A DNA stretch of 64,000 nucleotides. It comes from JAYOEY01 sp038120295. GTDB taxonomy: Bacteria; Pseudomonadota; Alphaproteobacteria; MPNO01; UBA2964. The stretch's first letter is position 1; the number at the start of each line of letters is the position of its first letter. Of this stretch, positions 51,336 to 60,743 are shown one piece after another. The stretch spans positions 62,001 through 126,000 of the forward strand of contig JAYOLL010000006.1 in the NCBI GenBank assembly GCA_038120295.1, read 5' to 3'. The notes beneath the pieces are model-generated. The model was not told the origin of the DNA. It was given only the letters and a program-made list of their open reading frames with translations, and did not search any database. The position numbers and the translations under genes are program-made.

Positions 51336-54182
51336 TCATGCTTCCAGGACAACGTCGCCGTCGGGCACGGAGATACAGGTCAGGCAGGACCCCGGGTCGG
51401 GATCGATGCCGGGTTCCTCCAGATAACGAACCTTGCCGGACCGAAGGGCGCAAAGGCACTGGCCGCAGCTGCCGGCCCTGCATCCCGATTCCATGGCAAT
51501 GCCGTTGCTTTCGGCGAATTCGAGCAGGCTGCTCTGTTCGCCCGACCAGGAAACGATCTGTTCGGACTTGGAGAAAGTTACGTTCGCCTCGATTTTCTCT
51601 TCGACGGCGGCGCGATTCTTGCTCGCGCGCTTGACGGTTGCCGGACCGAAGGCTTCGAAGTGTATGGCGTCGTCGGGAACTCCCCACTCCTCAAGCCCGG
51701 AAACCAGCGACTCCATCATGGGGGGCGGGCCGCAAATATAGAAATCGTAATTGTTCGAAGGCAGCAGCCTTTTCATAAGGTCTACCGAGACCCTTTCCCC
51801 TATATCGTAATCGATATCCGGTCGGTCTACCCCCTCCCTCGGATCGCTGTAACAGATTCGAACGTTGATATTGTCGTAATCGCGTTCGAGCTGTGCGAAA
51901 TGGTCCTTCATGATGTGTTCGTCGCCATGACGGACCCCATAGAACAACCACACCTCCCGGTGCGACCCCGCATTCGCGACGGCGTTGACCATCGAGAGGG
52001 CCGGCGTAATGCCGATTCCCCCGCCGATCAGGACGATCGGCGAATTTTTGTATAAATCCAGGAAGAACTTCCCGGATGGCGCCCGAATATCGAGGATGTC
52101 GCCCTGCCGGACAAAATCGTGAAAATAATTCGAAGACAGTCCGGGAGGTGCGTCCTCCCTGTCGCGCGGCGGCAACGCCCGCTTGATGGAAACCCGGTAA
52201 TAGCCGCTCTCGAAAGGACTGTCCGACAGCGTGTAGCACCGGACAACCGGTTTGGTCTGGTCCGGCACCCGAAGCTGGAAAGTGATGTGCTGGCCGGGCG
52301 CGAATTTCGGATGCGGTTTGCCGTCATGGGGAACCAGATAGAATGAACAGATATCCCCGCCTTCGGAAACCTTGCGCTGGACCTCGTATTTTCTGAAACC
52401 GGACCAGGTTCCGGCCACGGATTCCTCTTCCCGCGCGAGTCTGGCGGCCGAAAGCGAGATATCCCGGCGAATTCTCTCGAGTTCCAGATCCTGCACGCTT
52501 CGGGAATGACGCCGGCGGCGAATTTCCCCGGCCACGCCAATGCACGCGTAGGCGGCGACGGATGCGAGAATTAATCCGACAAGAACTCGTGCCGTGAGTT
52601 CGGTGATGTCGGGACTTCCGAATGCAATCCCAGCGGCGGCGAGAACGATCGCCAGCGGAACGATCAGGCTGCCGGATACATTCAGAAACGCGGGCGCGCG
52701 GGAACCAGCTGCGGCCGTTGCGGTTGCCGGCAGCGGTGCGGACGGCGCAGGCGGTGGTGATTCCGGCTTTGTCTCACGGCTTGCCAGAGGTTGCTCTGCC
52801 CCGCCAGAAGGCGGCGCCGTTGAGGCAGCGGCATGTGGCGCATCCGGTCGTATGTCGACGACAGTCGCGTCGTCGACGAAATTCACAACCGTCCTGTCGG
52901 GATTCTGCGCTGCTTCCGCCCCCTCGGACTCGAGCGCGTATGTAAGCGTCTCCTCCGGATTTGGCGGCAAAGATTTTGCAAGTTCTTCGTCGGTGGAAAA
53001 TTTAATGCGGAACTTCAGGTCCCCGACCTGAACCAGGGACCGCTCCCAGATTGGGGCAGCCTCCTCCGCTTCCAGCCTTTGGCCATCGACGAAAGTTCCG
53101 TTATGAGAACCCAGGTCCCTGATTTCGATGGTTCCGGACGAGGTCGCGTTCAGACGACAATGGAGCCGGGATACCGTAGCGTCCTGAATCACGATGCCGG
53201 CAAGCGTCGACCGTCCGACCGTGCATCCGGTCGCCGAAATCAGGACCGTGTCATCTACGATTTCCTCATGCACGCCCCCGTCAGGCGACTCGATCAGAAC
53301 CCTAAGCGAAGCGAAGGACGATTTAGCGGGAGGTTCGCGAGCCTTATCGCCAACGACAATCGTCTGATCAACGTCCGAATCTTCTGATTCAGGCTGCGGG
53401 GCAATGACGGTTACGTCGGAATCCGCGTCGAGTGCGGACGCCTCGAAGGATTCCGGCGCTACAATACTCAGTCGGGCGGCGCCGAGTTCGATAGAATCTG
53501 TCGGTGAGACGAAGGTGCGCTCTGCAGGTTTCAGCTGAATTCCGTTCAGCGTTGTGCCGTTTCGCGAATCCAGATCTGTAATGGAGAGATGCCCGCCCTC
53601 ATCGAGATTGATACGGCAGTGAGCCCGCGACACTGTAGGGTCGAGCAGAACGATATCCGCGTCCGATTTGCGGCGTCCGAAGACGATGCCTTGCAGACGC
53701 CGGAGATCTCCGGACGAAACCGAATGCGTGACGCTTTCGGCGCCGCCGCCGCGCACGATGAATTCCCATCGCTCGAAATCGTCGGCCGCCGGAATTTCTG
53801 TCTGCGCACCGCCGGACTCTTCGGCGCCCTCGAAGGTGAAACGGAATTTGATATCGCCGGCTTCGACGACGGAATCCTCGCCAAGAACGCCCGGATCGTC
53901 GTTGCCTAGCCTCTTTCCATCCAGAAACGTGCCGTTCTTCGACCCGAGATCCCGCACCGCGACGGTGCCTCCCGGCCCTGCCTCAAGCTGAAAATGGCGC
54001 CTCGACACCGCGCTGCGGGGCACAACGATATGCGCCGGTTTAACGCGACCGATGACGACGCCGCCCCGAGAGTCGAGCTGTTGCCAGTCGACAGAGTCCG
54101 AACTCGCACTGCCGTCCGGCAGTTCGATCTCGACGGCCAGCGCCCTGAAGGGCGGCGAATTGGCGTCTTCCGTAGCAACCAT
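51336..54182 (-). CDS. Triple-FHA membrane FAD/NAD(P)/[2Fe-2S] reductase, cluster B
   Basis: The 948-residue protein has three FHA domains (about 35-118, 155-245, 305-397), each with the GR, SRxH and NGT landmarks (SRRHF/SKNGTF, SRAHC/SRNGTT, SRLHC/SHNGTF). A disordered Pro/Ala linker, two membrane helices (about 501-522 and 531-552), a FAD domain (RCYTLSD), a nucleotide domain (GGGIGITPALS, YICGPPPMM) and a [2Fe-2S] domain (Cys 901, 906, 909, 933) follow. Linker Thr motifs occur at 258, 274, 431 and 440 (TVIAP, TIVVG, TVVNF, TVVDI). AGGGGG precedes the ATG. FHA domains bind phospho-threonine, so the electron-entry enzyme may dock with kinase-modified partners or with itself. Confidence 0.92.
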   Translation of the reverse strand: MVATEDANSPPFRALAVEIELPDGSASSDSVDWQQLDSRGGVVIGRVKPAHIVVPRSAVSRRHFQLEAGPGGTVAVRDLGSKNGTFLDGKRLGNDDPGVLGEDSVVEAGDIKFRFTFEGAEESGGAQTEIPAADDFERWEFIVRGGGAESVTHSVSSGDLRRLQGIVFGRRKSDADIVLLDPTVSRAHCRINLDEGGHLSITDLDSRNGTTLNGIQLKPAERTFVSPTDSIELGAARLSIVAPESFEASALDADSDVTVIAPQPESEDSDVDQTIVVGDKAREPPAKSSFASLRVLIESPDGGVHEEIVDDTVLISATGCTVGRSTLAGIVIQDATVSRLHCRLNATSSGTIEIRDLGSHNGTFVDGQRLEAEEAAPIWERSLVQVGDLKFRIKFSTDEELAKSLPPNPEETLTYALESEGAEAAQNPDRTVVNFVDDATVVDIRPDAPHAAASTAPPSGGAEQPLASRETKPESPPPAPSAPLPATATAAAGSRAPAFLNVSGSLIVPLAIVLAAAGIAFGSPDITELTARVLVGLILASVAAYACIGVAGEIRRRRHSRSVQDLELERIRRDISLSAARLAREEESVAGTWSGFRKYEVQRKVSEGGDICSFYLVPHDGKPHPKFAPGQHITFQLRVPDQTKPVVRCYTLSDSPFESGYYRVSIKRALPPRDREDAPPGLSSNYFHDFVRQGDILDIRAPSGKFFLDLYKNSPIVLIGGGIGITPALSMVNAVANAGSHREVWLFYGVRHGDEHIMKDHFAQLERDYDNINVRICYSDPREGVDRPDIDYDIGERVSVDLMKRLLPSNNYDFYICGPPPMMESLVSGLEEWGVPDDAIHFEAFGPATVKRASKNRAAVEEKIEANVTFSKSEQIVSWSGEQSSLLEFAESNGIAMESGCRAGSCGQCLCALRSGKVRYLEEPGIDPDPGSCLTCISVPDGDVVLEA

Positions 54183-54504
54183 CAGTGCCCCCTGGAGCCA
54201 TCACCGGCCGAAAAAACTCGACAACCACAATGGTGACGCGATTCTGAAACCTGCCGTGTCAGTCCCCCACTAACCTTTTGATTGCAATCGATTTTACCGG
54301 AAAAATCAAGGCGCTCCGTCACAGTTTTCCTGAAATGAAATGAACGACGTCCAAAACTTCGCATAACGACACCGGTCATCCTTTGTCAAAATTCCCGTGT
54401 CAGAAACTAAATCTTGTGTTTACTGCAATATATGCCAATTTTTGTTTTTTTTTCACTTTATATGGTGTATACAGACTTCATTGGCTACTTGGGACGGGTT
54501 GGAA
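54183..54504. other. Divergent control region between cluster B and the Sel1-SPOR gene
   Basis: About 320 bases, AT-rich from 54280 to 54480, between two divergent start codons. It holds the perfect palindrome GATTGCAATC (54280-54289). A clear promoter pair was not found. A plus-strand frame opens upstream of the chosen start of the Sel1-SPOR gene, but its sequence (CVYCNICQFLFFF) looks untranslated. Confidence 0.5.
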
Positions 54505-55470
54505 ATGCGCGCGATTTTGACAATATCGATCCTCTTTGCATGGGGAATTCTGGTTGGCGATTACACCGAAGCGCGGGCGAACAAGCTTCTGGACGATGCG
54601 AAAACGCAGTCGCATGTCGTCGGGAATTCGGAAGAGCTGGAGAAACTTCTGGCGAAAGCCGCTGACGGCGACGCCGAGGCCCAGTTCAAGCTCGGACTCA
54701 TGTACCACCTCGGTAAAACCCTGCCGCAGAGTTACCTTCGTGCAGCCGGGTGGTACAAGCTTGCATCCAACGGCGGCAACGTAAACGCCAGAAACAATCT
54801 GGGCGTCATTCACCGCGACGGGCTCGGCGTGCCGGCAAACGATGTCATGGCCTATATGTGGTTCAACCTCGCGGCGACCGATCAGGGACCTTACGGGATT
54901 GCGCGGAAAAACCGGGACAGGCTGAACAGTTCGATGGATCCGCAAGGAATTCTTCAGGCGCAACAGCTTGGAGAGGAATATCTGCAAACGCTCTCGGTCA
55001 AGAAACAGCAGATGGCCGTCAGCCGGGTCGGAGGCGCACGCGTTTCCGAAGACAAAGAGATGAAAGAGCCTTCTGTGAAACCGGCGGAAAAGGCCGCGCC
55101 CACACCGAAGAAGGTTAAAGGAGTCAAGGTGGCGTCTCGCGGGCCGCACGCTTCCGATACCGGCGTCGAAAAATGGATCGGATCGCAGCTGGAATCGCTC
55201 ATGGCAGCTATCGGTCTGGAGGAATCCAGAGCCCCGAAATATTTCGTGCAACTTGGACTGTTCCGAAAAAACTCCAACGTAAACAGGGTGCGCAAGAGGC
55301 TGTCCGCCGAGAGGATCGATCTCCGTGTCGAGAACGTAACGGTGCGGGGAACCGAATATCAACGTCTTCGCGTTGGCCCTTTTGACACCGATCCGGCCGC
55401 GCGCGCCATGGCATCCCGCGTGAACTCGATGTTCAGGATCAAGTCCCTGCTGGTTCCGTCCACCTACTGA
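54505..55470 (+). CDS. Secreted Sel1-repeat and SPOR-domain protein
   Basis: The protein has 321 residues from the ATG at 54505, which starts a clear signal peptide (MRAILTISILFAWGILVG, cleavage after TEARA). Two Sel1-like repeats follow (AAGWYKLASNGGNVNARNNL, GLGVPANDVMAYMWFNLAAT). A lysine-rich linker leads to a C-terminal SPOR domain (KYFVQLGLFRKNSNVNRVRK). SPOR domains bind denuded peptidoglycan, so the protein probably sits in the periplasm at septal or remodelled wall. It is divergent from cluster B and convergent with the pilus operon, and may help the assembly machine pass the wall. Confidence 0.87.
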   Translation: MRAILTISILFAWGILVGDYTEARANKLLDDAKTQSHVVGNSEELEKLLAKAADGDAEAQFKLGLMYHLGKTLPQSYLRAAGWYKLASNGGNVNARNNLGVIHRDGLGVPANDVMAYMWFNLAATDQGPYGIARKNRDRLNSSMDPQGILQAQQLGEEYLQTLSVKKQQMAVSRVGGARVSEDKEMKEPSVKPAEKAAPTPKKVKGVKVASRGPHASDTGVEKWIGSQLESLMAAIGLEESRAPKYFVQLGLFRKNSNVNRVRKRLSAERIDLRVENVTVRGTEYQRLRVGPFDTDPAARAMASRVNSMFRIKSLLVPSTY

Positions 55471-55535
55471 CGGGAAGAGAAGAAGATACGTCCCGTTTCC
55501 GATCTAGAACAGAAGCGTGTCGGGCGGCATCGGCA

Positions 55536-56576
55536 CTAGCCCATCGCCTTGCCGATCTGGAAGACCGGCAGGAAGGCCGCAACCATCATTCCCGCTATCG
55601 CGGTGCCGATAAAAACGGTTAGCACTGGGTTGATCAGTCCGGTCATCGTATCGAGCTGATCGGCGAGAAGACTATCGAAATAATCCGCCGCCGACAGGAG
55701 CAGCCGATCGAACTCCCCGGCCTCCTCTCCGGACGCGATCATCTGAAGGACAATGCCGGAAAAGACGTCGTAGGCGCGGAACGAATCCGCTATAGCCTCG
55801 CCGTTCCGGATATCATCGACGATATTCAGAATGACTTCCTCGATATACAGATTGCCCGATGCGGAGGCCGAAAGCTCAAGAGCGGTTACCAGCGGCACCT
55901 GGTTCTGCACCTGGACGGCCAGGGTGCGAAGCAGTCGCGACAGGCTCGCCATTCGCCAGGCGCTTCCAAACAACGGTATCCGTAGTTTGATTTCGTCCCA
56001 GACGCGGCGTCCGTCGTATGTCGAAATCCAGATAACGAAACCGACAACGATTCCGACCATAACGAGTCCGACGTAATACCAGTTGGCTGTATAGAAATCG
56101 CCGACCGCCAACATGATCTGGGTCGGGCCCGGCAGCTCGCGATTGAAATTCTCGAACATCTTCTGAAATCTCGGCAGGATCATGAAAACCTGCACATTGA
56201 AGACGATCACGAAAGCGGCCAGCAGAAAAACAGGATACGAGAATGCGCCGCGGACCTTCCGCTGCATTTCGTCGGCGATCTCGAGATATCGCGCTATCTG
56301 TGTCAGCGCGTTGCCCAGGCGCCCCGATTCCAGCCCGGCTCTTACGACATTGACATAGATGGCGTTGAAAACGCGCGAATGCGACGCGATCGCGTCGCCC
56401 AGATCTTCCCCGTTCAGAACATCGTCCAGAACATCCTCGATCGTCTCCCGCATCGCCCGGTTGGGCGTCTCGCGGGCGAGATTTTCCAGAACGTACGCCA
56501 GCTGGAGCTGGCTGGCGATCATGGAGGCGAACTGGCGAGTGAAGATCAACAGCTGCGCAAGTTTCACGCGCCTCAT
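55536..56576 (-). CDS. PilC/GspF-like inner-membrane platform protein
   Basis: The protein has 346 residues from the ATG at 56576, overlapping the ATPase stop as ATGA. It has two GspF domains separated by membrane helices, with FTRQFASMIASQLQLAYVLE and ARYLEIADEMQRKVRGAFSY in the first half, LRTLAVQVQNQVPLVTALEL in the second, and a C-terminal hydrophobic helix ending in FQIGKAMG. It is slightly shorter than canonical PilC (about 400 residues). It anchors the assembly ATPase to the inner membrane. Confidence 0.9.
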   Translation of the reverse strand: MRRVKLAQLLIFTRQFASMIASQLQLAYVLENLARETPNRAMRETIEDVLDDVLNGEDLGDAIASHSRVFNAIYVNVVRAGLESGRLGNALTQIARYLEIADEMQRKVRGAFSYPVFLLAAFVIVFNVQVFMILPRFQKMFENFNRELPGPTQIMLAVGDFYTANWYYVGLVMVGIVVGFVIWISTYDGRRVWDEIKLRIPLFGSAWRMASLSRLLRTLAVQVQNQVPLVTALELSASASGNLYIEEVILNIVDDIRNGEAIADSFRAYDVFSGIVLQMIASGEEAGEFDRLLLSAADYFDSLLADQLDTMTGLINPVLTVFIGTAIAGMMVAAFLPVFQIGKAMG

Positions 56577-59023
56577 GAATCGTTCTCTCCAAGGACGCGG
56601 ATGATCTCGGCATGGGTCGTAATGCCTTCGTCGACCAGCCTGAGCGCGTATTCGACCAGCGTCTCCATACCGTTCCGGTGCGCGATCCTGGACAGTTCGC
56701 CCGGATCGAAATCGTCCGACATCACGATGCGCCGGCACTCGTTCGTCATTTCGAAAACTTCGAAGACCGGCCGGCGGCCGCTATACCCCGTGTCGCGACA
56801 CACATGGCAGCCGGTGGGGTTGACGTATTCGAGGTCAGGGTCGATTTCGATGCCCAGATTTTCGAGCTTTTCATCGGAGACGCCGTCTGCCCTGAGCCTT
56901 TGCAGGATGACTTCGCCCTGCACCGGAACTTTCGAACAGTTCTGGCAGACGGTCCGGACAAGCCGCTGGGCGATCGCCAGCGTAAGAGCGGAAGAAACCA
57001 GGAACGGATCGATTTCCATATCGAGAAGCCTGGTGACAACCCCGATCGCGTCGTTGGCGTGAATCGTGGAGAACACGATATGGCCGGTCAGCGACGCCTG
57101 AATGGCCATGTTCGCCGTTTCGGTATCGCGGCACTCACCGACCATGATGACGTCGGGGTCCTGCCGGAGAATGGTCCTCAACCCCGCCGCAAACGTCACG
57201 CCGATCTTCTCGTTCACCTGCATCTGATGAACGCCGTCCAGCCGGTACTCGACCGGATCCTCGACAGTCAGAACGTTCTTGGTCCGCCGGTCTATGCTTC
57301 CCAGGCAGGAATAAAGCGTGGTCGTCTTGCCCGAGCCTGTCGGTCCGCTCAACATGATCAGCCCAAGGGGCGCGTTGATCTTGTCGAGCAGTTTCTGAAG
57401 GTCCTTGTCCGACAGGCCCAGATCGTCCGGCCGCGGGCTCAGCGAGGTCCTGTCGAGCAGACGCATGACGATTTTCTCGCCATGCACCGTCGGGTAGCTG
57501 GATGCACGAATATCGATCGGCGACTTGTTGATGATCACCGAGATTCGACCGTCCTGCGGTCTCCTTTTCTCGGCGACATCCATGTTCGCGAGTATCTTGA
57601 TCCGTGACGTGACGGCGCGCTGAAGGCCGGGCGGCAGCTGGATCTCGTCATGCAGCATGCCGTCGACTCGATTGCGCACCAGAAGGCCCGTTTCCGTCGG
57701 CTCCACGTGTATATCCGACGCCTTCTGAACATAGGCCCGGTGCATCAGATATTCGACGATGCGCGGAACGTCCTGGCCGACGATGTCGTCCCGGAAATCC
57801 TGCTCCTCGTCGAAGGTAAACATTATGGGAATGACGGCCTGGTCGTCGTCGTCGACGTTCTGCGTGCTCCGCAGCTGACCGATCATCTCCCTGAAGGTCG
57901 ACGGAAGGACAAGCGTCATATCCGACTGCTTCCGGGTTCGCCGTTCTATCCAGTCGCGTTCGGTCAGGTCGAACGGATCGGTGGTGCAGTACCTGACCTC
58001 TCCGTTGCCGTCTTCATCGTCCTTAAGGAGGAGAATTTGCCGTCGCTCCGCGACATTGGGTGGAAGCCAATCGACCGGATCCCGCAACCTGTCCTGCAGC
58101 AGCGGCAGATCCTCGATCAGTTCGTGACCGTACTGTTCTGCGACCCAGCGATAAATTTTTCTGTTTTCATCGACCGATCGGCCGCTCACCATTTCGGAAA
58201 AAAATGTCCTGCCTGACTCCCGGACACGCGATGCAACCCGCTGCGCCTGCTCGCTATTGATCAGTCCGGCCTCTGCGAACCTGCCGACGAGATCCGCGCC
58301 GGGACCACCTGACCCAAGGCTGGCGCCAAAACCCGACATGGCGTCGTCGATCTGCGACAGGATCGCGTCTTCGCGTCCACCGTCCACGGAGGCCTCGTCA
58401 CGAGCATTACCTGAATAAACGGTTGTGTCTTCGTCCGAAGCGCTTCCTGCGACCATCGTCTTTTCGTCCGCCGCATCCGCCGGCGTATCCGCACCGGCTA
58501 CCATCGTCTGCAAATCGTCGCCCGGCGGAGAAACGACTGTCTCCCCATCGCCCTGTGCGACCACCGTCTCCTCGTCTTCGGAGCCACCGACGACCGTTGC
58601 GTCCCCGCCGACAACGATTGTCGGCTCGTCGTTCCCCGCCTCATCGTCACGCGCGGGCAGTACCACGGTTTCGTCCGCGGTGCTCTCCTCTTCCGAAGGA
58701 AGACTGATCCTGACAAGACTTCTGCCGACACCTAGCGTTATGCCGTGCGCCACTTTGCTCGGCTCCGTCAGGAGTCGTCCGTCCAGAAACGTTCCGTTGG
58801 TGCTTCCCAGATCGGCAACCAGCCATCCGTCTTCTCTTGTCCAGGCAAGCGAGCAGTGAACTCTCGAAACCATTTCATCGGGTATCATGATGAGAGAGGG
58901 ATCGGGGTTGTCCGTATCGTAGCCCCGACAGATCGTGTAGCAGATCTCCTCGTCCGACAGGACGACGGTTCTGTCTCTTCCGAATTTTTCGGAAATCGTC
59001 AGTTCGATCGCCGGTGCTTCCAT
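56573..59023 (-). CDS. FHA-domain PilB/GspE-type assembly ATPase
   Basis: The protein has 816 residues from the ATG at 59023, preceded by AGAGGAGG. An FHA domain occupies about 20-108 (MVSRVHCSL, STNGTFLDG). An acidic linker (about 115-205) holds eight Thr motifs at 119, 135, 143, 153, 162, 173, 189 and 200 (ETVVLP, TIVVGG, TVVGG, ETVVAQ, ETVVSP, QTMVAG, KTMVAG, TTVYSG). A GspE-N-like region follows, then the ATPase: Walker A GPTGSGKT (560-567), VEDPVEYR, VGECRDTETA, TGHIVFSTIHAND, and zinc Cys pairs 693/696 and 739/742. It powers pilin polymerisation. The fused FHA and the threonine array next to a kinase gene suggest phospho-control. Confidence 0.92.
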   Translation of the reverse strand: MEAPAIELTISEKFGRDRTVVLSDEEICYTICRGYDTDNPDPSLIMIPDEMVSRVHCSLAWTREDGWLVADLGSTNGTFLDGRLLTEPSKVAHGITLGVGRSLVRISLPSEEESTADETVVLPARDDEAGNDEPTIVVGGDATVVGGSEDEETVVAQGDGETVVSPPGDDLQTMVAGADTPADAADEKTMVAGSASDEDTTVYSGNARDEASVDGGREDAILSQIDDAMSGFGASLGSGGPGADLVGRFAEAGLINSEQAQRVASRVRESGRTFFSEMVSGRSVDENRKIYRWVAEQYGHELIEDLPLLQDRLRDPVDWLPPNVAERRQILLLKDDEDGNGEVRYCTTDPFDLTERDWIERRTRKQSDMTLVLPSTFREMIGQLRSTQNVDDDDQAVIPIMFTFDEEQDFRDDIVGQDVPRIVEYLMHRAYVQKASDIHVEPTETGLLVRNRVDGMLHDEIQLPPGLQRAVTSRIKILANMDVAEKRRPQDGRISVIINKSPIDIRASSYPTVHGEKIVMRLLDRTSLSPRPDDLGLSDKDLQKLLDKINAPLGLIMLSGPTGSGKTTTLYSCLGSIDRRTKNVLTVEDPVEYRLDGVHQMQVNEKIGVTFAAGLRTILRQDPDVIMVGECRDTETANMAIQASLTGHIVFSTIHANDAIGVVTRLLDMEIDPFLVSSALTLAIAQRLVRTVCQNCSKVPVQGEVILQRLRADGVSDEKLENLGIEIDPDLEYVNPTGCHVCRDTGYSGRRPVFEVFEMTNECRRIVMSDDFDPGELSRIAHRNGMETLVEYALRLVDEGITTHAEIIRVLGENDS

Positions 59024-59034
59024 GACGGCCTCCT

Positions 59035-60600
59035 CTAATTCAGCGTCTGACTGCAATCGAATGCGACCCGAAATCCGACATCGGGACGCCGTTCCCCCAT
59101 ATCGCAATGATGCCGGAACGCGCAACGTCCCATCGAAGCAAAACTCTCGAAGCTGCCGCCTCTGACGGACTTCTCGGGTCGATCCGTCTTGCTTCTGGGA
59201 TTTCGGTCGGCGTTCGCGATCTGCCGATACAGGTTTTCGTCCCAGCTATCGAGACACCACTCCCAGACGTTGCCGCACATTTCAAGACACCCATGGGGCG
59301 TCGCGCCGAGTTTGTGGCTGCTGACCGGCGTCGTCGTATTACAGACGCCGTCGATATTGGCGCGCGTGGTGTCGGGTGCGTCGTTTCCCCAGGGATAGGT
59401 TCTGAGTTTCTCGCCGCCCTTCGCCGCGACCTCCCACTCGATTTCCGAGGGCAACCGCCCACCAATCCAGTCGGCGTAGGTTTTCGCCTCTTCCCATGTG
59501 ATGCCAACGACGGGATGGTCGGCCCGTCCAAGCTGCGGGTGTTCCGTCCATGGCGGCAACGGTTGTCCGGTGCGTTCGCAAAACAGTCGGTATTCGGCGT
59601 TGGTCGTCGTCCGGATCGCCAGTTCGAAAGCTGAGAGCGTTACCCGCCGCATGGGCTTTTCTGCCGGAATCGTTCCATTCGGCCCGGACCCGACAAAATA
59701 ATCGCCTTCTTCGATGAGGGCGGTCTCAGGCTTTTCGGCAAGATCCGCGCCCTTGCCCTTTCCCGGCTCGGCCAGCTCGGTGCTTGCCAGCACGTCGTAG
59801 ACGCTCTGCGCGGAGGGCGGCCGCTGTTCCGGCTCGAAATTGAGCATATCGAGAACGATCCGGTCGAGATCGGCGGGGATGAGATCGCAGAAATGGCTGG
59901 GCGGGTCGATGTCCGCGACCGGTACCCTGACGACGTCGCTTCCCCTGTGCGTGAACTGAAGGCTGCATGGCGGCACGCGTCCGTCTGTCAGCAGTTCGTA
60001 CGCCATGATGCCGAAGGCGAACAGATCGGCGCGGCGATCGACCGTTTCGGGAGAAAGAAACTGCTCGGGCGACGCATATTTGAGCGTTCCCGCACTCCCC
60101 AGCTTGTCGTCGAGGCCCGTCGCGCCCTGAATGGAGATTCCGAAATCCATGATTAGCGGCCTGGAAATATCGCCTTCAAGCAAGAAGATGTTCGACGGTT
60201 TCAAATCGCGGTGGATAATCAGAGTATGCGCGACGATCAAAGCCTCGGCAATTTTCCGGAGACCCGCTATCCGGCCATCCAGGGTTTCAAGCAGCCAGTT
60301 ATGGTTTTCATCCATCCAGGCACGGAGGTCTTTTCCCTCGATGAAATCCATGACGATTCCGAAACCGAGCGGACCTTCGTAGATGTCATGGATGGGACAG
60401 ATATTGGGATGGCGCAGGTCGCGTGAAATAAGGACTTCGTCGCGCAGGCCCTGAAGCAGGCGCCGGCTGCCGCTATATTTTTCTTTTAGAATCTTGACGG
60501 CGACGGGACGGTTGTTGAGCCCCTTGTCGATTGCGCGAAAGACGTCGGCGGTGCCCCCGTCGCCTATCTTTTCCCAATCGACATAGCGCTCTTCCGACAT
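59035..60600 (-). CDS. Ser/Thr protein kinase fused to an FGE-sulfatase (SUMF1-like) domain
   Basis: The 521-residue protein has a complete Hanks-type kinase in its first approximately 280 residues: glycine loop GDGGTADVF, VAVK (Lys 36), HRDLKPSN (130-137), DFG (152-154) and SPEQ. After a short linker comes a formylglycine-generating-enzyme-like domain (about 300-515): NAEYRLFCERTG, HPVVGITWEEAKTYADW, GNVWEWCLDSW, SVRGGSFES and DVGFRVAF. No membrane helix was seen, so it is cytosolic. It lies 11 bases before the FHA ATPase gene, the most likely substrate. The catalytic Cys pair of true FGE is not evident, so the second domain may be structural or ligand-binding. Confidence 0.92.
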   Translation of the reverse strand: MSEERYVDWEKIGDGGTADVFRAIDKGLNNRPVAVKILKEKYSGSRRLLQGLRDEVLISRDLRHPNICPIHDIYEGPLGFGIVMDFIEGKDLRAWMDENHNWLLETLDGRIAGLRKIAEALIVAHTLIIHRDLKPSNIFLLEGDISRPLIMDFGISIQGATGLDDKLGSAGTLKYASPEQFLSPETVDRRADLFAFGIMAYELLTDGRVPPCSLQFTHRGSDVVRVPVADIDPPSHFCDLIPADLDRIVLDMLNFEPEQRPPSAQSVYDVLASTELAEPGKGKGADLAEKPETALIEEGDYFVGSGPNGTIPAEKPMRRVTLSAFELAIRTTTNAEYRLFCERTGQPLPPWTEHPQLGRADHPVVGITWEEAKTYADWIGGRLPSEIEWEVAAKGGEKLRTYPWGNDAPDTTRANIDGVCNTTTPVSSHKLGATPHGCLEMCGNVWEWCLDSWDENLYRQIANADRNPRSKTDRPEKSVRGGSFESFASMGRCAFRHHCDMGERRPDVGFRVAFDCSQTLN

Positions 60601-60743
60601 ACGCTCAGAATATGAAATTTGGATTCTGAATGGAACCGATGTCTGGAATAAAAGTACGATCCGCGCTTACCTGAAAACGCAATTCAGGCGGCGCGGACAA
60701 TTTCGAATTTCAAAATTTTCAAATAAGGGAATTGATTGGAAGC

